From: Parvibaculum sp963696585
GTDB taxonomy: Bacteria; Pseudomonadota; Alphaproteobacteria; Parvibaculales; Parvibaculaceae
Assembly: GCA_963696585.1 (NCBI GenBank)
Contig: CAVOKW010000034.1
Span: 1 to 64,000 of the forward strand
Length of the DNA: 64,000 nt
Direction: 5' to 3'
A program made the translations under genes and the position numbers. A model generated the notes under the pieces. It made no database searches, had not been told where the DNA came from, and saw only the letters and a list, made by a program, of their open reading frames with translations. Shown in pieces: positions 50,517 to 58,115 of this stretch. The stretch's first letter is position 1. The number at the start of each line of letters is the position of its first letter.

Positions 50517-52022
50517 TCAGCCGACGAGACGGTATTCCTGGAAATCAGGTTCGCGCATTTCCCACCAGAAGCGCAGGGTCGAACCTGACCAGTTGTTGGT
50601 GATCTTGCCGTCTTCGGTCTTGTACCAGCTGTTGCAACCGGCGGCCCAGACGGTCTGGCCGATATCTTTCTGCAAGGCCTCATTGAAGGCGCGCATGGAT
50701 TCGGCTTTGACGTCGATATAGCTGACACGGGCATTGCGCAATGCGCTGATGCAGGTTGCGATGTAGCGGACCTGCGCTTCGATCATGAAGATAATCGAGT
50801 TATGGCCGAGATTTGTGTTGGGCCCATAGAGCATGAAGAAATTGGGAAAGCCCGCCACGGCCACGCCACGATGGGCCTCGGCGCCGCGCGCCCAAGCCTC
50901 GTTCAGATCGCGGCCCCTGAGACCGGTAATTTTCATCGGCGCGAGGAAGGTTGTTGATTCAAAGCCCGTCGCAAAAATGATCGCATCGACCGGATGCTCG
51001 ACTCCCTCGACCGTGACAACGCCTGTGGCAGTGATACGCGCGACGCGATCCGTCACGACATCGACATTGGGACGGGCAATCGCCGGATACCAGTCATTGG
51101 AGATCAGGATGCGCTTGCAGCCCGGCGGATAGTCCGGCACGAGTTTGGCGCGAAGGGCCGGGTCCTTGATATGTTCTTCAATCTCTTTCATCGCCGCCTT
51201 GCGGAAGAGATTGTTGAAGAAATTGCCGGGCTTCTTGAAGGCAAACCAATTGCGCTCCAGCGTCAGATAGATCATGGCGCGCTGAATTTTCACAACTATC
51301 GGAAAACGCTTGAAGAGCGAGAGTTCCTCTTGCGTATAGGGGCGGTCATCCTTGGGCACGACCCAATTGGGTGTGCGCTGGAAGAGAATGAGCTTGCCGA
51401 CCCTGGGCGCGATTTCAGGCACAAACTGAATGGCGCTGGCACCGGAACCGATGACGGCAACACGCTTGCCTGCAAGGTCTGCCGCATGATCCCAACGCGC
51501 GGAATGGAACATGATGCCCTTGAAGTTTTCGCGACCGGGAATATCGGGATAAGCGGGGCGATTGAGCTGGCCGGTGCCGGAAACCAGCACATTGGCTTTG
51601 TGCGTTTCGCCTGACCTGGTCACAAGCGTCCAGAGACCCGTGGCCTCATCGAAGCTCGCGCTGTCAATTTCGGTGTTGAAACGGATTTTGGGCGTGAGTC
51701 GATATTTTTTTTCGACGTGCTGAAAGTAGGCTTCGATTTCCGGCTGGGCGGCAAAGCGACGCGACCAGTCCAGCTTCGGCTCAAAGGAATAGGAATAAAG
51801 AAAGGACGGCACATCGCAGCCTGAACCGGGATAGGTGTTGTCGCGCCAGGTGCCACCAACGCTTGCCGCTTTTTCAAAAATGGTGATGTCTTCAAGCCCG
51901 GACTGACGCAATTTGACGGCCATGCAGAGGCCACCTGCCCCCGCGCCAATGATGGCGACGCTGAGGGGCCGCGTCTTCATGTTGGCGGCGCGATCAAGCT
52001 CGAACGCATTCTGGTTTGACAC
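50517..52022 (-). CDS. Flavin-containing Baeyer-Villiger-type monooxygenase
   Basis: 501-residue FAD/NADPH monooxygenase. FAD-binding GAGAGGLCMAVKL near the N-terminus, GGTWRDNTYPGSGCDVPS, the type I Baeyer-Villiger fingerprint FKGIMFHSARWDH (FxGxxxHxxxW), NADPH-binding VIGSGASAIQFVPEIA and IFATGFES. These enzymes insert oxygen next to ketones or act on aldehydes and heteroatoms; substrate unknown. Possible start also fifteen codons later (MKTRPLSVAI). Stand-alone gene. Confidence 0.9.
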   Translation of the reverse strand: MSNQNAFELDRAANMKTRPLSVAIIGAGAGGLCMAVKLRQSGLEDITIFEKAASVGGTWRDNTYPGSGCDVPSFLYSYSFEPKLDWSRRFAAQPEIEAYFQHVEKKYRLTPKIRFNTEIDSASFDEATGLWTLVTRSGETHKANVLVSGTGQLNRPAYPDIPGRENFKGIMFHSARWDHAADLAGKRVAVIGSGASAIQFVPEIAPRVGKLILFQRTPNWVVPKDDRPYTQEELSLFKRFPIVVKIQRAMIYLTLERNWFAFKKPGNFFNNLFRKAAMKEIEEHIKDPALRAKLVPDYPPGCKRILISNDWYPAIARPNVDVVTDRVARITATGVVTVEGVEHPVDAIIFATGFESTTFLAPMKITGLRGRDLNEAWARGAEAHRGVAVAGFPNFFMLYGPNTNLGHNSIIFMIEAQVRYIATCISALRNARVSYIDVKAESMRAFNEALQKDIGQTVWAAGCNSWYKTEDGKITNNWSGSTLRFWWEMREPDFQEYRLVG

Positions 52023-52268
52023 GGCGCGTCTCCCTTTTGGCCACTCTGTTCTGACTGTCTATCAGACAGCGGCGACCCCAAGTCAGGGTATTTACCCTAA
52101 CAAAAGAATTGCTTCAAGAGAGCCGGATTTGACCCAAGGAGAGCATGGCACATATGGCCTGAAAAGGCGTCGCGCACGCCCCGACTTTGCTGGCTGGGGA
52201 CAAGCAAAGGCAGAAACATGCGCGACATTCATGCGGACAAGCCGCGTGATATCCGGTCGGTGTGGCGG

Positions 52269-52919
52269 TCAGAACTTGTAGCCGACGCCGAGACCGATGA
52301 TCCAGGGATCAATGTTCACATCGGCGCGCACGCCGATCGGATCAACATTGACCGTAGTATCGAGAAAAATCTTCTTCACGTCGATGTTGGCGTACCAGTT
52401 ATCCGTCAACTGATAATCGGCACCTGCCTGCAGCGCATAACCGATGTGATCCTTGTAGCGGACATTGAGGCCTGCGGGGGAATCTTCATTGTAGAAAAAC
52501 GTGTAGTTCAGGCCCGCGCCGACATAAGGGCTGAGCTTTTCCTTGGGCATGAAGTGATATTGCAGCGTCAGGGTTGGCGGCAGCAGATTGACCTTGCCGA
52601 GATCGACGATGCCTGCGCCGGTGTCCCATTCCACATCATGCTGCGTGGTGGCGGCGATCAGTTCCAGCGCCACATTGTCGGTGATGAAGTAGCTGAAATC
52701 GACTTCCGGGACATATTCATCGGACAAGTTGTCATGGCCCGGAATATTGGCGCTGCCATTGTCACGCGGAATGACCGCGATGCCGCGGGCGCGGACCATG
52801 AAATCACCCGCCGACTTGCCGGTGCCCTCAGCTGCGGCAGTCGTGGCCAGTGGTGCGGCAAAAACAGCCCCCAGCGCCAGGGCGGCGATGACCGTTGCGA
52901 CGCTTTTGTTGCCTTTCAT
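52269..52919 (-). CDS. OmpW family outer-membrane protein
   Basis: 216-residue eight-stranded beta-barrel protein. The ATG at 52919, with AAGGAGA upstream, begins a Sec signal peptide (SVATVIAALALGAVFAAPLA, cleavage near AAAEG). Family text: GDFMVRARGIAVIP, PEVDFSYFITDNVALELIAATT, LPPTLTLQYHF, VGAGLNYTFFY and a C-terminal GVGYKF whose final Phe aids barrel assembly. OmpW is thought to pass small hydrophobic molecules. Confidence 0.93.
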   Translation of the reverse strand: MKGNKSVATVIAALALGAVFAAPLATTAAAEGTGKSAGDFMVRARGIAVIPRDNGSANIPGHDNLSDEYVPEVDFSYFITDNVALELIAATTQHDVEWDTGAGIVDLGKVNLLPPTLTLQYHFMPKEKLSPYVGAGLNYTFFYNEDSPAGLNVRYKDHIGYALQAGADYQLTDNWYANIDVKKIFLDTTVNVDPIGVRADVNIDPWIIGLGVGYKF

Positions 52920-53052
52920 TTTCTTCTCCTTGGATGGCACCGAACCCCGTCGGCGCAATGTCGTTGTGAGGAAGTTGCGCCCTATATCCATAATTTTTCA
53001 GTGGGCATTCTGTCGCACTGGCTGTGCGCATTGTCGCACCATGGGGACGCGG

Positions 53053-54489
53053 TTAATTGCCTGCTTCGAGAATGTGCTGATAGGTGCGGACCTGCTGGAC
53101 GAAACGAACCGCTTGTCCTCCCGGAGCGCCGCCGGACTTCAGGGTCGCGGCATATTCGGACCGTTGCAGCAGCGGCAAAATGCGGCGCATATCCGTCCAG
53201 GAATTGCGATTGAGGCCCATGCGGGCGGCAAGCACTCGCGCGTCATAAAGATGAGCCAGACCCATATTATAGGTGGCCAGCGCAAACCATGGACGCTCCG
53301 CCTGCGGAATATCCTCCGGCATTTTGGCTATGAGGTCGGCAATGTAACGCGCACCTGCCTCGATGCTTTCACCTGGGTCCAACCGGTTGGTGACACCAAG
53401 GGCGCGGGCGGTATCTTCCGTCAGCATCATGATGCCGCGCACACCTGTTGCGCTTTTGGCATTCGGGTTCCAGTGGGATTCCTGATAGGCGATGGCCGCA
53501 ATCAATTGCCATGTCAGGCCGGTATTGCGCGCGGCACGGCGAAACGCCTTTTCATAGTCTGGCAAAACTTTCTGGATGGCCAATTTGAAGGCGCGGCTGT
53601 CGACATAGTCAAAGGGTGGCAAAAACCCATAGAAGCGCCGCTCGATGCTGCTGAAAATGCCGGACTTGCGCGCCCCAGCAAACCAGGTGCGCAAATATTC
53701 GCGCAAATCCTCAGAACCAGAGGCGAGCAGCCAGCCAATTTGCTGATCCCCCGTCAGTGCAAAGGCCTGCACCAATTCGGGGTAATAAGGATTGGTGATG
53801 CGGAAAAGCAGCGCATCGGCCAAGGTGCAATCAAGGGCGCCGTCCGTCACTTGCTGCATCAGCGTTTCCGGCGGCAAGGCCCGGTGCGCGATATTCAAAC
53901 CTTGGGCATTGGCTGAGGCGAGCGCTTCTTCGGCTGCACTACCGGCACTGACCGCCACCTTCAAGCCAGCAAGATCCTCAATCTTTTTGGGCATCGCGCC
54001 ATCGCGGCGGCAAATGACCAACTGGCGGACGGTTTCATAGCCTGCCCCGCTTGCAAACCTGGCAAGGCGCTGGGGCGACTGCGCCAGACCGACCGCTGCT
54101 TGTCCCTTTCGCGCGGCCAAGGCTTCGAGCATTTCGCTTTCCGTGTCAAAAATGCGGAACTCCGGCTCGACGCCCAGTGACTTCGCAATGGCGCGACCGA
54201 GCTCATAGTCAAAGCCGGTGGGGCCAAGCGTGCCTTGATAGTAGGATGCGGGCGACTGGCGGATAAGCAGAACGAGCTTGCCGCTGTTGCGGATGGCGTC
54301 CAATCCCTGCGGCACAGGCGGCATATAGGGTCGCAGGCTCTCAGCCCCAAACAACAGGAGCAGCAACATCACCACATAGGGCACACGGCGGTCCGCCCAT
54401 GGCGGCAACAGCCAGCGAATGAAGCGATGAACGAGCACACCTGCACGCTTCAAAAAAGGGATCAGATCTCGACTCACTCTCCGGACCAT
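53053..54489 (-). CDS. MltF-like lytic transglycosylase with solute-binding domain
   Basis: 478-residue membrane-anchored murein enzyme. One membrane segment around residues 38-50 (VPYVVMLLLLLFGAE), then a periplasmic solute-binding-type domain (SGKLVLLIRQSPASYYQGTL, GFDYELGRAIAKSLGVEP) and a C-terminal SLT domain with the catalytic Glu337 in IAYQESHWNPNAKSATGVRG and IMMLTEDTARALG. The domain order equals MltF, whose binding domain controls the cutting domain in response to muropeptides. Divergent promoters near 54490. Confidence 0.9.
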   Translation of the reverse strand: MVRRVSRDLIPFLKRAGVLVHRFIRWLLPPWADRRVPYVVMLLLLLFGAESLRPYMPPVPQGLDAIRNSGKLVLLIRQSPASYYQGTLGPTGFDYELGRAIAKSLGVEPEFRIFDTESEMLEALAARKGQAAVGLAQSPQRLARFASGAGYETVRQLVICRRDGAMPKKIEDLAGLKVAVSAGSAAEEALASANAQGLNIAHRALPPETLMQQVTDGALDCTLADALLFRITNPYYPELVQAFALTGDQQIGWLLASGSEDLREYLRTWFAGARKSGIFSSIERRFYGFLPPFDYVDSRAFKLAIQKVLPDYEKAFRRAARNTGLTWQLIAAIAYQESHWNPNAKSATGVRGIMMLTEDTARALGVTNRLDPGESIEAGARYIADLIAKMPEDIPQAERPWFALATYNMGLAHLYDARVLAARMGLNRNSWTDMRRILPLLQRSEYAATLKSGGAPGGQAVRFVQQVRTYQHILEAGN

Positions 54490-54540
54490 CGTTGTTGTGG
54501 CCAGAAACTAGCACGCGGCGGCCGAAACGTCAGGTCAGGC

Positions 54541-54570
54541 AAAAGCCCGCGAGATGTCCCCGCGGGCTTT
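54541..54570 (-). terminator. Intrinsic terminator of the second acyl-CoA dehydrogenase pair
   Basis: AAAGCCCGCG (54542-54551) and CGCGGGCTTT (54561-54570) form a 10-bp stem; on the minus strand it ends in TTTT. It lies 24 bases after the stop of the dehydrogenase gene at 54594. Confidence 0.85.
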
Positions 54571-54593
54571 CCGTTTTGACGGTTTGCGAGCGG

Positions 54594-55817
54594 TTATTTA
54601 CCGCGCGGCATCTGGTTGAAGGGCACATCCTTATCCACGCGGATGTCGCCTGGCAGGCCCAGCACACGCTCCGCCACGATGTTGCGAAGGATTTCATCGG
54701 TGCCGCCCGCGATGCGATACCCGGCGGCACCAAACCACATTTCCTGCGGTGAGCCGCTGTCTGCCGAAATCGCGGGATCGCGGATGATGCCGCCAAGGTC
54801 CTGAATGTCCATGGCGAAGGCACCGAGGTCCTGCATTTTCTTGGCGCTGACAATCTTGGAGATCGAGCTTTCAGGTCCGGGCGTCTGACCCTTGGAAAGC
54901 GCGGTCAGGGTGCGATAGCGGGTGAGCTTCAAGCCCTGTTCCTGCACATACCAATCAGCGATGCGTTCGCGCACGGATGCATTGCGCAGGGCAGGCTCGC
55001 CGTCAATTTCAGTTGACCGGGCAATCTCGACGAGATCGCGCACGCTGGTGCCACCCAGACCGCCACCAACGGCCAGACGCTCATTCATGAGCGTGGTGAG
55101 CGCGACCTTCCAGCCATCGCCGACCTTGCCAAGACGCTGATTGTCATGCACGCGCACATCGGTGAAGAAGACTTCGTTGAAGTTGGCGTCACCTGACATC
55201 TGCTTGATCGGGCGCACTTCGATGCCGGGGCTTTTCATATCAACCCAGAACATGGTGAGGCCCTTGTGCTTGGGCACGGTGGGATCGGTGCGGACGACGA
55301 CAATGCCGAAGTCGCAATAATGCGCGCCGGATGTCCAGACTTTCTGGCCGTTGATGACCCATTCGTCGCCCTGCTTCTCCGCCTTGGTGCGAAGACCGGC
55401 AACGTCCGAGCCGCCAGCCGGTTCGGAGAAAAGCTGGCACCAGATTTCGTCGCCACGCACGGCGGGCCTGACAAAGCGCTGCTTATGCTCTTCCGTGCCC
55501 CATGCCATGACGGTGGGAATGCACATGCCGAGGCCAATGGCGAAGACGCTTGCCAGCGCGTCATACCTGGCTTCTTCCTGTCCGAAGATGACGCTCTGAA
55601 TCGTGGTTCCGCCACCACCGCCCCATTCCTTGGGCCATGTGATGCAGGCATAACCGGCTTCGGCTTTTTTGGCCTGCCATGCCTTGGAGCGCTTGAGCAC
55701 TTCGGCGAGGGGCATGGCGTCGGTTTTGGAGTCTGATTTGGGCGTGGCATTGGCTGCGAGCCACTGGCGGACCTGCATGCGGTAGGCGGCTTCTTCGGGT
55801 GTGTCGTTGAAATCCAT
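54594..55817 (-). CDS. Acyl-CoA dehydrogenase, second member of a pair
   Basis: 407 residues, start MDFNDTPEEAAYRMQVRQWL. Marks: WPKEWGGGGGTTIQSVIF, QLFSEPAGGSDVAGLRT, INGQKVWTSGAHYCDFGIV, FFTDVRVHDNQRLG and, near the end, the block AGGTDEILRNIVAERVLGL, with Gly371 in the place of the usual catalytic Glu. It pairs with the gene at 55854 (36-base gap, same strand). Probably the larger subunit of a mixed acyl-CoA dehydrogenase for a bulky substrate. Confidence 0.9.
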   Translation of the reverse strand: MDFNDTPEEAAYRMQVRQWLAANATPKSDSKTDAMPLAEVLKRSKAWQAKKAEAGYACITWPKEWGGGGGTTIQSVIFGQEEARYDALASVFAIGLGMCIPTVMAWGTEEHKQRFVRPAVRGDEIWCQLFSEPAGGSDVAGLRTKAEKQGDEWVINGQKVWTSGAHYCDFGIVVVRTDPTVPKHKGLTMFWVDMKSPGIEVRPIKQMSGDANFNEVFFTDVRVHDNQRLGKVGDGWKVALTTLMNERLAVGGGLGGTSVRDLVEIARSTEIDGEPALRNASVRERIADWYVQEQGLKLTRYRTLTALSKGQTPGPESSISKIVSAKKMQDLGAFAMDIQDLGGIIRDPAISADSGSPQEMWFGAAGYRIAGGTDEILRNIVAERVLGLPGDIRVDKDVPFNQMPRGK

Positions 55818-55853
55818 TTTACTTGCTTTCTTCTGAATTGCGAATGGCGGCGA

Positions 55854-56969
55854 TCAGGCGGCGTTGCGGGCTTCAAGGACAGAAACAAGTTTGTTCTTCC
55901 AGCTGAGCGCCGAGCCGATGGTCAAGGACAGAAGTTTTGAGCGGCGATAATGGAACTGTGTGTCGGCTTCCCAGGTGAAGCCGATGCCGCCATGGACTTG
56001 AATGTTTTCCTGTCCGGCAAAGCAATAAGCATCAATGCCGGCAATGCGCGCCGTGGCAGCGGCTTCAGGAAGATCCGCAGACTGGTCATTGAGCTGCATG
56101 GCCCCGAAATAGGCATTGGAGCGGGAAAGCTCGAGCTTGACATACATATCGGCGAGCTTGTGCTTGACGGCCTGATAGGAACCGATGACGCGGCCGAAAG
56201 CATAGCGCTCCAATGCGTAATCACGCGCCATGTTCATGGCCGCTTCGGTGCCGCCGACCTGTTCGAAGGCGAAGTAAACCGCCGCACCGTCAAGAATGCG
56301 GGAAAGCTGGGCTTCGCCATTGCCCTGCCCGTCCATGAGTTCGGCAGGCGCGTCCTTGAAAGTGATGCGTGCATGGTCGCGCGTCGAGTCAACGGTGGTC
56401 AGCGTTTCGCGGGTGACGCCAGCCCCGCGCAGATCGACAATGGCGAGCGATATGCCCTTGCTGCCCGTCGAGACAACGACCACGGCAATATCGGCATAGC
56501 TGCCATCGGGGACGGGGAGCTTTTCGCCATTGAGCTTGCCACCCGTGAGGCTTGTCTTGATATTTCGCGCGGTGGGCTGATGTGTGCCCTCGGCCCAGGC
56601 GAGCGTGCCGATGATGTCGCCCGCGGCGAGCTTGGGCAGCCAGGCTGATTTTTGCGTATCCGTTCCGAAGAGATTGATCGCTTCGGAAGCGAGATAGACG
56701 GAGGAGGAGAAGGGGACGGCGGCGGCAACGCGACCCAGTTCTTCTGCGATGACGCAAAGCTCCAAGGCGCCAAGACCGAGGCCACCATGCTCTTCGGGGA
56801 TCGCGGTCCCTGTGAGGCCCATATCGACGAGACCTTTCCAGACCTCTTTGGAATAAGGCTCGGCGCCATTGAGCACACGGCGCGTGACGGCATAGCCGCA
56901 TTTGTCGGCCAGAAACTTGCGAACCTGCTCCTTGAGCATTTTCTGGTCGTCAGAGAAGTCGAAATTCAT
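55854..56969 (-). CDS. Acyl-CoA dehydrogenase, first member of a pair
   Basis: 371 residues from the ATG at 56969 (an upstream extension to 57002 is less likely). Text: MNFDFSDDQKMLKEQVRKFL, GLTGTAIPEEHGGLGLGALE, and VHGGIGFTWEADTQFHYRRS near the C-terminus, after which it ends without a YEGT-type block. This is the shorter partner type. The relic at 57250-57345 upstream shows that a third dehydrogenase once lay here. Confidence 0.9.
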   Translation of the reverse strand: MNFDFSDDQKMLKEQVRKFLADKCGYAVTRRVLNGAEPYSKEVWKGLVDMGLTGTAIPEEHGGLGLGALELCVIAEELGRVAAAVPFSSSVYLASEAINLFGTDTQKSAWLPKLAAGDIIGTLAWAEGTHQPTARNIKTSLTGGKLNGEKLPVPDGSYADIAVVVVSTGSKGISLAIVDLRGAGVTRETLTTVDSTRDHARITFKDAPAELMDGQGNGEAQLSRILDGAAVYFAFEQVGGTEAAMNMARDYALERYAFGRVIGSYQAVKHKLADMYVKLELSRSNAYFGAMQLNDQSADLPEAAATARIAGIDAYCFAGQENIQVHGGIGFTWEADTQFHYRRSKLLSLTIGSALSWKNKLVSVLEARNAA

Positions 56970-57002
56970 GCTGTTTCCCCTCGTGCCCCGGCTGTCGCGC
57001 AC

Positions 57003-57465
57003 CGTGCAGGAATACGGGTCGCAAGCGGGGGCTTGTTCTGCTTATGGATCCTGTCCCCGTCCCGGCAGAAGCAAGCCGGACAAAGACCGATTGGGGGTGA
57101 TTGTTCCTCTAATTTCGCTGTCTTGCCAGAGGGGCGCGAAGGACGTAGCGGCAGCCTAGGTCCGACAGGCGGCAATTGCAGACTGTGGCGATGCAGCGTG
57201 ACAGAGGGCGACAAAAAGGGCCCGTGGCCGAATCCACGAACCCTGATTTTCTATCGGAGACGATGTGGCGCAGGATTTCGTCTGTGCCGCCACCGATACG
57301 CATGCCAGCCCCTTCGAACCACTGGTCCCGATAGCCCGCACCACCCCTTTTGACCCCCTGGAAAACCGTGAAAACCCAAGGAATTAACCTTTCCGATTAA
57401 GCCGCTGCTAACCCGGAATCGGCAGACTGGAACCAGTTTCATGCGTCCCCTGGAGTCCTCACCCC
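57003..57465. other. Gap with a dehydrogenase relic
   Basis: A 463-base stretch between the dehydrogenase pair (minus) and the conserved hypothetical gene (plus). The only coding trace is the acyl-CoA dehydrogenase tail at 57250-57345. The remaining bases show no clear gene or hairpin. Confidence 0.5.
57250..57345 (-). pseudogene. Relic: C-terminal end of an acyl-CoA dehydrogenase
   Basis: Minus-strand frame reads GGAGYRDQWFEGAG then MRIGGGTDEILRHIVSDR, which matches the C-terminal block of the paired dehydrogenases in this window (compare RIAGGTDEILRNIVAER in the protein at 54594). It continues into unrelated codons and has no upstream body. It is best read as the remains of a deleted third dehydrogenase gene. 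Confidence 0.6.
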
Positions 57466-58005
57466 ATGGCCAAAGCCCTCTTTCACAAGAACCAACGCGT
57501 TTATGTGCGCCCCGTCGGCACCTGGGCGGTGATTGAAAGGGTCGTGCCGCAATGGGTGAAGGATGTCGATGAGCCGCTGCGCGTGTTCTACGACGTCGGC
57601 CTGGGCCGCGAGTTCAACGCCACCGAATTGCAGACCGAACAGGTCAGCGCCTTGTCGCATCTCGATCCCGAGATGGAGGAATGGCATGTCAAACGTGTGC
57701 CGAACAAGTGGCGTTCGGAAAATGAATCCTCGAACCAGCCCTTTCCCGGCACACATCCTGTGGTGGTGACGGGTAGCCATGAAGGCGGCGGCTGGCGTGT
57801 GCCGGGTGTGGAATATGACATGACGCCGGAACGCGTCGAACTCCAGGCCAAGATCATTGCGGCGAGCCCGAAATTCATCGTGCTCTTGAAACGACTGGTT
57901 GATGTTGCCAAGGCAAATCCGGAAAACCTGCCCGATGATGTGATGGAAATCGCCGGTGAGGCTCAGGCGCTGCTCGCCAATGCCCTGGCGGCCGATTTCA
58001 ACTAA
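57466..58005 (+). CDS. Conserved hypothetical protein
   Basis: 179-residue soluble protein, ATG at 57466. Begins MAKALFHKNQRVYVRPVGTW, a small beta-rich part (GTWAVIERVVPQWVKDVDEP, RVFYDVGLGREFNATEL) that looks like an SH3/KOW-type segment, followed by a helical C-terminus (FIVLLKRLVDVAKANPENLP). No catalytic motif seen. I recall similar uncharacterised proteins in Alphaproteobacteria but no name. Precedes pepN by 110 bases. Confidence 0.75.
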   Translation: MAKALFHKNQRVYVRPVGTWAVIERVVPQWVKDVDEPLRVFYDVGLGREFNATELQTEQVSALSHLDPEMEEWHVKRVPNKWRSENESSNQPFPGTHPVVVTGSHEGGGWRVPGVEYDMTPERVELQAKIIAASPKFIVLLKRLVDVAKANPENLPDDVMEIAGEAQALLANALAADFN

Positions 58006-58115
58006 GCTGCCAATCGGTGCGGTCGAGGCCGCAATTCCGCCACTTGACTTGTACATGCTGCGCGTCACCCCCATAAAGACGGGAGGGCGGCTGCCCCCTT
58101 GTCCCGTTTTTCGAG

